A stretch of DNA of 34,142 nt from Chitinophagaceae bacterium (GTDB lineage Bacteria; Bacteroidota; Bacteroidia; Chitinophagales; Chitinophagaceae): the NCBI GenBank assembly GCA_020847395.1, contig JADLCD010000042.1:1-34142 (forward strand), read 5' to 3'. Made by a program: the position numbers and the translations under genes. Each line of letters opens with the position of its first letter. The first letter of the stretch is position 1. Below the pieces are notes generated by a model, which was not told where the DNA came from, did not search any database, and worked only from the letters and a program-made list of their open reading frames with translations. Positions 1 to 7,800 of the stretch are shown here, piece after piece.

Positions 1-148
1 AAAGTATTCAGGATATTAGGTGAGCGATATCGCAACAGAAGAAAGCGGTTCGGCTTAAGAGTAAACTTAATTGCTGGTATTTACAATTATGAGTTATATA
101 GCTTTTTCGATTAATGCAAGAGGTCTACTTTTGGAGCGGAAAGGAATT

Positions 149-172
149 AAAAAACCGCTTCGATTGAAGCGG
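149..172 (-). terminator. Rho-independent terminator after the last immunity gene
   Basis: A 7-bp perfect stem (CCGCTTC/GAAGCGG) with a 4-nt loop is followed on the minus strand by a run of six T. It lies about 10 nt past the stop of the immunity-like gene ending at 183, so it probably closes the toxin/immunity array. Confidence 0.85.
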
Positions 173-182
173 CGTTATCAGA

Positions 183-821
183 TTAAGCGTCTAAATTATT
201 TAGGACATTCTTATACCGTTCTCTATATGCGTCTTCCTCTAAAAAATATTTATTCGCAACTTTTTTTGCGCTCTCGGCATCATTTAAAATAGAATACATC
301 GCTATTGCTCGCAACGCAACTTCTCCGTTACTTGTCCAGAAAAAATACTTTTCATTAGCTTCAAAATCTTTAAGTACCTTTTGTATTTTTCCCCTATTAT
401 CAAGAAATGGTATTATCTTATCTACTATTAGAGGTTTGATTTCTGTTTCAATAATTTTATTCATTTCTTCAATAGAAAGCGGTCGCCAACTAATAGCATT
501 TGAACCAACAATAAGTCCTGCATCAACATTTACAACTGTATCAACGTTGTCAAACTTATTATTAGAGCCTTTTAATTTGGTTGCTACACTATTAATTTCA
601 TTTGAATCAAAGCGTATCATAATATTTAGATGCCCAATACTTTTGTCATCTTGATATTTAGAGGGAGTAAAAAAGAATAATATGCTTTGCTCAAAAGCAC
701 CCTTTTTTCTTTGAAACTTCAAAGCCCCCTTTTTCCACTTAAATCCTGACGTAACAAGGGAATCTAATAAAAAATACTCTAAATCATTTTGTAAAAAGCC
801 TTTGATTTCTTTCGTTTCCAT
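183..821 (-). CDS. Putative immunity protein (212 aa), last gene of the array
   Basis: This is a soluble protein with no signal peptide or membrane segment. I do not recognise its family with certainty. The N-terminal half (a helix, then FKWKKGALKFQRKKG and an FFFTPS strand) is loosely reminiscent of DUF4304-type immunity proteins; the C-terminal third is helical. An ATG at 821 is preferred over the GTG at 833, because it starts 2 nt after the stop of an orphan toxin tail (824-988). That spacing is typical of a toxin gene followed by its immunity gene. The proposed role is neutralising the toxin whose tail remains just upstream. The body of that toxin is gone, so this would be an orphan immunity gene. 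A strong terminator follows the stop. The role rests on context only. Confidence 0.6.
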   Translation of the reverse strand: METKEIKGFLQNDLEYFLLDSLVTSGFKWKKGALKFQRKKGAFEQSILFFFTPSKYQDDKSIGHLNIMIRFDSNEINSVATKLKGSNNKFDNVDTVVNVDAGLIVGSNAISWRPLSIEEMNKIIETEIKPLIVDKIIPFLDNRGKIQKVLKDFEANEKYFFWTSNGEVALRAIAMYSILNDAESAKKVANKYFLEEDAYRERYKNVLNNLDA

Positions 822-823
822 TA

Positions 824-988
824 CTATGAACACTTTACTTTTTTGACTGTTAATACTTCCTCTATTTCCTGCCCTTTAAATTTACCCACACCTCTTGCCG
901 GAGTGGCTTTGCTAACACCTTCGTCAAAAATCCTTTGGGCTTTGGTTTTGGATGCGGAGTTTGATTTTACGCCGTTGTTGGTATGCAG
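824..988 (-). pseudogene. Orphan C-terminal tail of a toxin (54 codons, no start)
   Basis: The frame is open from just after a TAG (989-991) to a TAG at 824-826, and encodes a lysine-rich tail containing TKAQRIFDEGVSK and ending in KKVKCS. There is no plausible start codon and no Rhs core attached. It is interpreted as the last part of a polymorphic-toxin C-terminus because it ends 2 nt before the start of an immunity-like gene, the same arrangement as the intact toxin/immunity pair elsewhere in the window. Toxin activity cannot be assigned from so short a remnant. Coding character is inferred from an uninterrupted frame and sensible composition. Confidence 0.5.
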
Positions 989-991
989 CTA

Positions 992-1307
992 AGGCCTGTG
1001 TACATCGTACCAACAACTAAACTGTCATCCTCTTTCATATATAAAACTTCTAATGCTCGAGACAGGCAGTATAATCCTACTCGTTATTCAAATTACATGT
1101 TTTGTTGCAGAAACGTTTCATCTTAAAAAGAGAATGCCATATCCTCGCTCAGTTGCTGGTATAGCAAACTGCATAACCTGTGCGGCTTACCAACAAAGAC
1201 AAAAACTTTTAGCTGGTCATTCTACTGCCATCCCGGGGTTCGGTTTCTAACATTCTTTTAAAGTAAACACCCGGTACGCCGTAACCCCGGACGGACGGAA
1301 ACCACAT
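992..1307. other. Gene-free block between two immunity modules
   Basis: I see no convincing gene in these roughly 320 bases. On the minus strand they lie between the RraB-like gene and the orphan toxin tail at 824-988. The part near 1240-1300 is GC-rich (CCGGGG, GGCGTACCGGG) compared with its surroundings and could fold, but no known RNA is recognised. It may be decayed toxin sequence or a remnant of an insertion. Confidence 0.4.
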
Positions 1308-1676
1308 TTATTGCACTGCTGCTTCCCATCCGGAAAATTCACAATCATATTTATAAGAAATTCTGCATAAGTATTCAGTCAACTCATTAAGTTTTTCAAT
1401 ATCGGCAGAAATAGGTGGAGCAAATGATGACAGAAAATATTCCCCTTCAGAAGATGATTCTTCTACTTCATCAGAGTGGTAATCATCATTCTTTAGGTAT
1501 TCTGATAAAGCAATTAATTTACTTTCATCGTCTGAATAAAAGTAAACTTCCAATTGCAAATCATTTAAGTCGCTGGTTCTTTTGTTTTGTAGCAACTTTA
1601 GAGAAGATTCGTTCAAACCTTTCTGTTCTTCAATGTTGGCCAATAGCTTATTCTGGTTTGTATATGTATGCTGCAT
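1308..1676 (-). CDS. RraB-like putative immunity protein (122 aa)
   Basis: This is a small acidic protein. The middle (LEVYFYSDDESKLIALSEYL) and the C-terminal part (ADIEKLNELTEYL, then CEFSGWEAAV) resemble the RraB fold, whose members typically end in a GxYDGWE-type motif. RraB proteins are known as inhibitors of RNase E, but Bacteroidota copies next to polymorphic toxins are better explained as immunity proteins. The start ATG overlaps the stop of the preceding gene by one base (TAATG), indicating translational coupling to the 1676-2152 gene. Both lie downstream of the GIY-YIG-like Rhs tip. A second immunity gene against the same or a lost toxin is the likeliest role. The RraB likeness was read by eye and needs a profile search. 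Confidence 0.55.
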   Translation of the reverse strand: MQHTYTNQNKLLANIEEQKGLNESSLKLLQNKRTSDLNDLQLEVYFYSDDESKLIALSEYLKNDDYHSDEVEESSSEGEYFLSSFAPPISADIEKLNELTEYLCRISYKYDCEFSGWEAAVQ

Positions 1677-2152
1677 TAAGATGATTTAAGCAAAACGTTT
1701 TCAGGTCTGCCATAACCGGTCAATAAGCGTTTATCAAGATATTCAGGGTCTCTGTAAGAATCCCAGGGTACGATGCCTAAAAACATTTCTAATAAAAAGG
1801 CTCCTGCAATTTCTTCTTTTTGCCAAGTCTTGATTTTTTCATCATCAATTTTAATATTATCAAATTTCACTTCTGCGTTCCCAATCACCGGCCATAATCC
1901 CTTTGCTAACTCTTCATAGTCCATTCCACAAATGAAAACAGGTTTAGATTTTTCAACAGGCGATTGAATCACTTCACTCAATTCATCTATTGAATTGACA
2001 TGATGATTAAAGAATGCCCAGACTGTATGTGTAACAAAACCTTCGTCATCTTCTTTTGTATTAATAACTTGTGCCAATCCATATTTTTTGTCTGATAATG
2101 TTACTGCTACCAATTGCCCTTCTTCAGGTTTTACTTTTTTTTTCTTTGCCAT
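1676..2152 (-). CDS. Imm26-like putative immunity protein (158 aa)
   Basis: After a lysine-rich start, the segment EEGQLVAVTLSDKKYGLAQV resembles the opening beta strands of Imm26-type immunity proteins (GDxFxIPLxDGxYGxGxV pattern). The C-terminal part (FLLEMFLGIVPWDSYRD, then GYGRPENVLL) carries a PWDSYRDP-like motif. There are no membrane segments. The gene starts 9 nt after the stop of the orphan Rhs tip with the GIY-YIG-like domain, making it that toxin's most likely cognate immunity gene. Its stop overlaps the next ATG. Family assignment is by pattern recognition only; the position is the stronger evidence. Confidence 0.6.
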   Translation of the reverse strand: MAKKKKVKPEEGQLVAVTLSDKKYGLAQVINTKEDDEGFVTHTVWAFFNHHVNSIDELSEVIQSPVEKSKPVFICGMDYEELAKGLWPVIGNAEVKFDNIKIDDEKIKTWQKEEIAGAFLLEMFLGIVPWDSYRDPEYLDKRLLTGYGRPENVLLKSS

Positions 2153-2161
2153 CCTGCAATA

Positions 2162-2845
2162 TTAATTACAACGAATAAGTTTTCCGCCACCCTTTTTGTA
2201 ATCAGCGTCATTCATTTCGTATCTGCTGTTTTCTAAGGTGCCTCCTTTACGCTTAGGACCATCACCGGCCCTTATCCAATCTTCTTCAAGTTTATCTAAG
2301 TCGGCTTGAGTTTTTACATTTTCTTCCAATTTTGCAAAGTCATATTTTGCGTTTGGATTACCGGTTTGTTTTTGAAGTCTCCTATTATGTTTACTTTGGC
2401 GATCTTTAAATTGTTTCGGAGAAACTGCCTGACCTATATATTCTTCTCCGGTAAACGGATTTGTTCTTAAGTAAATAATTCCATCTATAAGGCCAAAGCG
2501 ATCAACTTTAATGTTACTATTATCAACATAAGAATAAAACTCTACCCCACCATTCAACCCAACCGGGTCCTGACTCAAATAACCACCCCTCTCCACATCA
2601 TAATACCTAAACCTGTTATACGCCAATCCCGTCTCCTCATCCCAATATTGCCCCTGGTATAAGAAAGGTACAAAATCATTATCGCCTTTACGCACCTGCC
2701 CATAACAATCCAGTTCTCTACACCAAACATTCTTTCCGGTTTCATCATAGGCTTCTACCGGTGTTCCTAAATAATCACTGATAATGCTGTATTGTTTTTC
2801 ACCAACCAGTTTTGCAATAGCGAAACACTTTTGCCAATCATTATA
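2162..2845 (-). pseudogene. Displaced Rhs tip carrying a GIY-YIG-like nuclease toxin
   Basis: The frame is open from just after a TGA near 2848 down to the stop at 2162, with no credible start; the in-frame GTG at 2695 is the valine of the Rhs sequence QVRKGDN. The first part reproduces the end of the Rhs core found in the full-length gene (SIISDYLGTPVEAYDETGK, then QYWDEETGLAYNRFRYYD), up to the SQDPVGLNGG junction motif. The tip that follows has GIIYLRTNPFTGEEYIGQ (GIY-YIG hallmark), an arginine 11 residues after YIG (FKDRQ), and a downstream helix with EEDW. The GIY-YIG family makes metal-dependent DNA cuts, so this would be a DNase toxin. Without the rest of Rhs it is probably silent unless recombined onto a full-length copy. 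Confidence 0.7.
2586..2816 (-). repeat. Rhs-core direct repeat, displaced copy (231 bp)
   Basis: This segment aligns without gaps to 5252-5482 (constant offset 2666), with only a handful of mismatches. It encodes the last part of the Rhs core. Homology stops abruptly at 2816, where the displaced copy diverges from the core. Such shared core segments are the substrate for swapping toxin tips. Confidence 0.9.
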
Positions 2846-2956
2846 TCAAAGAAGTAAATCCTATTAATTTAATTTGCAAAAATGACAAGCAGGATGCTAA
2901 TAGATTTATTTGAGAAAGATAAAGGCTGCATGGGTCGCCGACGATTGGGGAATTGA

Positions 2957-3430
2957 TTAATTACTTTGACCTAATTCTGTCCATTCTATAAATCTGTGAT
3001 CAATTGTTTGCTTTATGATTTCATAATTTGCCCATGTATCCTCTACGAAATAAATTGAATTTTGAATATTTGGATCATTAGGATATGCCGCCGTAAATAC
3101 TTTTTGATAATCTAAAAGATAATTTCCTTTAAGAGTGGAAAATTGAGATTTTTCGTCATAGTAGTCTGCACTAAACAAATTACCTATTTCATTTAAATCT
3201 TCGTCTGTAAGTACTTCATCTAATTCCTTTATTAAGAACTCACTTCCAGATAAAATTCTGCTTTTTACTAGTTTGATTGACTCCCTGCATTCCTCCTCCT
3301 GTTCTTCAGATAAAAAATCGTTATCTATCATCCAGGTCAGAAACATTCCGATATGTGTAGCCCCGTTTTCATTCGAAAGGCTTTCAGGAAAATCTCCGCC
3401 ATAGTGCCACGAAGCATCGTCGTATTTCAT
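2957..3430 (-). CDS. DUF7832-like putative immunity protein (157 aa)
   Basis: The N-terminus MKYDDASWHYGGDFP, followed by ATHIGMFLTWMID, is a recognisable signature of a small soluble family that turns up repeatedly beside polymorphic toxins in Bacteroidota and Pseudomonadota (DUF7832 as I recall it). The rest is acidic and helical (LDEVLTDEDLNEIGNLF) and ends with FVEDTWANYEIIKQTIDHR. The gene starts 32 nt after the stop of the 3463-3819 gene, so the two may be cotranscribed. No toxin tip precedes it directly, so its target is unknown. An immunity role is inferred from family habit and position. Confidence 0.6.
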   Translation of the reverse strand: MKYDDASWHYGGDFPESLSNENGATHIGMFLTWMIDNDFLSEEQEEECRESIKLVKSRILSGSEFLIKELDEVLTDEDLNEIGNLFSADYYDEKSQFSTLKGNYLLDYQKVFTAAYPNDPNIQNSIYFVEDTWANYEIIKQTIDHRFIEWTELGQSN

Positions 3431-3462
3431 ATAAATTTCTTACACCGATTTATAAAGGAAAT

Positions 3463-3819
3463 TTACTTTTGCTTTTTTCTAAACTCTAGTAATTTCTTTT
3501 CAATAAATCCAAAGTCGTTAATCGCTTTGTCTTTGTCTTTTGCTTTATCGTATCGTTCTCTCCATTTTCTGATACCAAAAGGATAGAACTTAAATCCTTC
3601 TTCTGTCAAATCTCCTCTTGTGATTTGAGAGTCATCATTTGCCCTTTCTCCTTTTTTTAAAATCTCCTTTGTAGTAAAACCATTGTCTTGCAAAAAGTGA
3701 ACATAATTTTCGAAAAACCGGTATTGCTCTTCTTTAAAATCATTCGTTATAGGGCCGGGGATTGATAATGAAGATTGAAATATCCAACTTAGCTTTTCTA
3801 TTACACGATTTTTATCCAT
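3463..3819 (-). CDS. Putative immunity protein (118 aa)
   Basis: This is a small, charged, helix-rich protein (RFFENYVHFLQDNGFTTKEI, then FGIRKWRERYDKAKDKDKA). The family is not recognised. The ATG lies 8 nt after the stop of an orphan toxin tail (3828-3947), the spacing expected of a toxin/immunity pair, and base composition is AT-rich like the other tips and immunity genes here. I infer that it protects against the toxin whose remnant precedes it. A DNA-binding or other role cannot be excluded from sequence. Confidence 0.5.
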   Translation of the reverse strand: MDKNRVIEKLSWIFQSSLSIPGPITNDFKEEQYRFFENYVHFLQDNGFTTKEILKKGERANDDSQITRGDLTEEGFKFYPFGIRKWRERYDKAKDKDKAINDFGFIEKKLLEFRKKQK

Positions 3820-3827
3820 AATTTTTT

Positions 3828-3947
3828 TTAATTATACTTAACTTTTTTTGTTTTCAAATCAACATCTAACCTTTTAGTTTCGACACCAGAAACATCATAT
3901 AATGCTCCTTTTCTTCCCATAGATTTGCCTAACGCAGCGTGCCTGTC
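3828..3947 (-). pseudogene. Orphan toxin tail (39 codons, no start)
   Basis: The frame encodes DRHAALGKSMGRKG, then ETKRLDVDLKTKKVKYN, and stops at 3828-3830. It is joined upstream to a gene-free block (3948-4358) rather than to an Rhs core. The KKVKYN ending resembles the KKVKCS ending of the other orphan tail at 824-988, which may indicate related toxins or convergent lysine-rich tails. It ends 8 nt before an immunity-like gene. It is read as the surviving 3' end of an Rhs toxin tip. Confidence 0.5.
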
Positions 3948-4358
3948 AACGCATAGGCTAAGCGCGGGCAGACGTTGCGGAGAACCCTCACTCTGCACAG
4001 AACGAAAAAGCCTGTATAAGAGTTCCCCAAAGCGGGGACAAGCTATACCTCCTTAGTAACGATTGCCTTATAGCCAATATGCAAGTTGCAGCTATAATCT
4101 TTCACTAATACGCAGGAATACCAGCTTTTGACAATGAGTTACACTACCTCATCACTCTTCAGAGGTTCGCTTGCGTTCATCTCTCTTATACTTACCTGAT
4201 CGCTTGTAGCAACCTTTCCCCTGCCGTTCGATACCGGTTTATTGCTAAACAGGCACCGAGGGGTGGTTTACAGCCTCCTCTTGCACAGCTACTGCGGTAG
4301 ACCGCTACCATCTTTTATGCAACTTTCACGGCATAGGCATACCCTGCACCAGATTGAG
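3948..4358 (-). other. Structured-looking gene-free block, possible group II intron remnant
   Basis: There is no open frame of note on either strand. Read on the minus strand it is GC-balanced and full of short self-complementary stretches. Near 4170-4185 it has GATGAACGCAAGCGAACC, a GCAA-containing element resembling those in domain I of bacterial group II introns. Just after the preceding immunity gene it has GTGCAGGG, which could be a GUGYG-like 5' boundary. No reverse transcriptase and no clear domain V hairpin were found, so this would be a truncated or decayed intron at best. An unrelated structured RNA or repeat is equally possible. Confidence 0.3.
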
Positions 4359-4817
4359 TTAAATCTTGCTATAAATATCCTTTAACTGTTTTTCATATTT
4401 TTTTGCATGGGGAATGCGGGTCGCCTTTAAATACGGATTTAGCTCTGACGGCTTGTCTTTTAGAAGATAAAATTCAACCAAAGCGGTTACAAGAAAATCT
4501 TTATAATAAGGGAGTACTTCGATTGTTTTTGGTTTATCGTCATCATCCAGCTCTTCACCTGGAGGAAAATCCTCCTCTTCATCAAAGCGATACCCGATTT
4601 TAAGAACAGAAAATTTTAATACCGAATCCATGTGCTCTTCTAATAAGCGTTCCAAAACTTCAGCATTAACTTTTGCCGCCTTAAGTCTCCCCATATCATA
4701 GTTTAGTAGGGCGAAGGGCGGATCAGAATCATTGATGGTTATTTTGGTAACCTCCTTTACTTTATTCAGGAGAATTCCATAATATTTACTGTTAATTAAT
4801 TTTTTTACACCTTCCAT
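4359..4817 (-). CDS. Putative immunity protein cognate to the Rhs HNH toxin (152 aa)
   Basis: The ATG is separated by a single base from the stop codon of the full-length rhs gene (TAA at 4819-4821), the strongest positional signal for a cognate immunity gene. The protein is soluble and helix-rich with a very acidic segment (FDEEEDFPPGEELDDDDKPK). That could mimic DNA or occupy a basic nuclease surface, as many nuclease immunity proteins do. The family is not recognised. Expression should be translationally coupled to rhs, so the immunity protein is made whenever the toxin is. Confidence 0.7.
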   Translation of the reverse strand: MEGVKKLINSKYYGILLNKVKEVTKITINDSDPPFALLNYDMGRLKAAKVNAEVLERLLEEHMDSVLKFSVLKIGYRFDEEEDFPPGEELDDDDKPKTIEVLPYYKDFLVTALVEFYLLKDKPSELNPYLKATRIPHAKKYEKQLKDIYSKI

Positions 4818-4818
4818 A

Positions 4819-7800
4819 TTACCAAGTATTAGTTCCTTTAATTATTCTAATTAGATCGTTCCCTGTAAACCTATAAGGGTCCATAGACGCATGCGCCCAT
4901 GGAGACGCTTTTGTCAAATTCCAGGATTCATTAGCAACCTGACCTGCCCCACGCTGTGGCAACCAAGTGTGATGCAACTCCATAGACACATCTTTAATTT
5001 CAGTTCTCATGGTTTTTGGATTAAATACTTCAACTGTCATTCTGGGCGCTTTTCCCTGTTTCATTCTAGCCAAATTATTTGTCGAATATTTGCGAGGGTT
5101 CGCATCAGCCTCTGCTTTCCAAAATTTCTTCCTCGCCGTACTCCAACACTCGAGACCAAATGGATCAAAGTCCAAATTGATATTCTTACAATAAGAATAC
5201 ATATTGAACCCTGTTCCGGCCAATCCAAAAGGGTCTTTGCTAATATAGTTTCCCCTCTCCACATCATAATACCTAAACCTGTTATACGCCAATTCCGTCT
5301 CCTCATCCCAATATTGCCCCTGGTATAAGAAAGGTACAAAATCATTATCGCCTTTACGCACCTGCCCATAACAATCCAGTTCCCGATGCCAAACATTCTT
5401 TCCGGTTTCATCATAAGCTTCTACCGGTGTTCCTAAATAATCACTGATAATGCTGTATTGTTTTTCACCAACCAGTTTTGCATCAGGCGCAAAACTATTG
5501 GTATTATAAATCCATGTAACAATATTTTCAGCAGCCTCTTTTCTATCATACAAAAGCTGCCCATCTTCCTGCACTATTAATTTTGGTCTGTCTTTTACTT
5601 CATAGCTCCATTCATGCAGCAACACATTGCCATCCCATACATACCTGTTTACCGTTCCATCAAAAATTTTTGCGGTGCGCCTGCCCAGGGCATCGTATTC
5701 AAATTGCACGGGCTTACCATCGGGTCGTATTACCTGTGCCAGCATACCATTGGCCTGCCATTGATAGGCCCAGTCGCCTGCCTGCCAATTGATATCTTTT
5801 CTTTCGGGCGTTGGTGTTTTTAAGACCAGGTTACCCAGCGCATCGTAATGATAAAACCACGCTTCATCGCGCAACAATTTTCCGCCTTTGCCATAGCGCC
5901 GGTCGGTGCGGTTTGCGGTGCGATAGATATTGCCTGTTTCGTCGGGGTTTTTGTAAATGGTTTGGTTATTGGCATAACTGGCACTTACCAGGCTGCCAAA
6001 ACTATCGTAATCGTACCAGGTTCTTTCGTTGGTTAAAACATTCAGCGTATTGGCCAGGCGGTTGCCTTCCTGCCAGCGGTATTGCGTAAACAAGGTGCTT
6101 TTACCACCAGCGGTAACTTTTTGGCTGATGGGTTGGCCGGTATGGTCGTATTCCAGCACCGCATTAACGCCGCCGGTATAGCTGCGTTCCTGCTGCTGCC
6201 CTTTTTCAGTAAGCTGCAATTGCATATGCCAGTGCTTACCATTGCCGCAGCGGGCGCTTACCTGCTCCAGGTATCCCAGGTTATGATAATTGTATTGTAC
6301 CGCTGCACCCAAACTGCTGCTAAGGCCGGTTAACCGCCCTTGTGCGTCGTAATTGTATTGTACGCGGTGGCCATGTTCCTGCTCTTCTTCCACTACCTGG
6401 CCCAGGGCATTGCGCATAAATTTTACCCGCGCCTGCGGGTTAGCGGCTTCGGCCAGCAAACCTGTTTTATCGTATTCATATCCTTCCCAAAAACCATCTG
6501 CATAATGGGTGTATACCAGGCGGCCTCCTGAATCATAATCATAAAATATTTCGGCGCCATTGTTTTGCAGGGCATGAGTAACAAAACCATCTGCATTGCG
6601 GCGGTAGCTTTTCTTTTGACCATCAAAACCAATTTCCTCCACTACCTCGTCGTTGGCATTACGGATAAACCGGTAGGTCTCGCCTTTTTCGTTGCGGATG
6701 GTGGTCAGGTTTTCATAATCGTCGTAATTAAAATGAAGTGTGCCGCGTTGGGTTTTATCCAGCATCCCCTGGCGCACTTGTTTACGCAGGCTGCCCATGG
6801 GGGTGTATTCCATAAACCATTCTTCACGCCCGTCGCTTGCATGCACGGGCAGGTCGTAAGCATCATATTTAATCTTCAGGGGCAACTGGCCGCTTTCATA
6901 AATGGCGCGTACCCGGCCCAGCGCGTCGCGTTTCCAATGGGTATGCACGGCGGTGTCAGTTGTTTCGCGCAGGAGGCGGCCAAAATCATCGTAGTCCCAG
7001 TTTACCCGGCGGCCTTCGCTGGTAGTCATTTCCAGCGGCAGGCCAAAACTGTTGTATTGCCAATGCATTTCAAGACCGTTACTGTCTTTAGCGCTGGCGG
7101 GCAGTTTGGCATTGCCGTTGTAAAAATAGGCTACCGTTACCTTATTTTTGGCGGTGTATTTTACCAGTCTTTGCTGTGCATCGTATTGCCATTTTTCGGT
7201 TTTGCCCCCGGCATCGGTGCGGCTCAGGAGTTGGCCAAATTCATTGTAGGCATAGCTGATCTGTTCGCCATCGGCCATGTGGTAAACGGCTATATTACCC
7301 CATTCATCATAATCGTACCCAATAGTGCGACCTTCCGGTGAGGCCTCCATCTTGCGTTCGTTGAAACGGGTATAATCATACCAGGTTTCACCGCCCAGGG
7401 CATCAACCCGGTAGTCTATCAGGCTATTTTCATCGTAATAAATCTTTTCAGTTTTGCCGGGTATTTGCGGATAAATAATTTCATTGTAACCCTCCTGCGG
7501 GTGGTACACCAACTGCCCGTGCTGAAAGCCATTGGCGCCACTGGTTTCTACTACGCGATCTTCCGCATCGTAACGCCACCAGTATTGCTGTCCATTGCGG
7601 TTGGTACGGTTCACCACGCGGTTGTGGGCATCGTAGTCAAAAACAATGGCGTTATGGTGTTGGTCGTACACATGGGTAAGATTGCCACGTTCATCATATT
7701 CATATCTTACCAGTTCCTGGTTGGTTTCGTTGTATTGATAAGTAATGCCAGCCACTTTTTTGCGGCTGGGGTCTAATGCTAATTCCAATCTTTTGCCACT

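Noticed and set aside
71-292. Plus-strand 73-codon frame at the left edge
   Set aside because: It runs through the minus-strand terminator and into the opposite immunity gene; composition is not protein-like.
1053-1250. Plus-strand 65-codon frame in the gap near 1.1 kb
   Set aside because: There is no start signal, no promoter and no recognisable protein, and it stands alone against the strand of the array.
2162-2695. The displaced Rhs tip as a complete gene starting at 2695
   Set aside because: The GTG there is an internal valine codon of the Rhs core, identical in the full-length gene. The frame is open further upstream, so it is a fragment.
6565-7341. Plus-strand open frame of 258 codons opposite rhs
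   Set aside because: It is antisense to the YD-repeat core, whose regular codon pattern keeps the opposite frame open. The product is a repetitive hydrophobic string with no domain.
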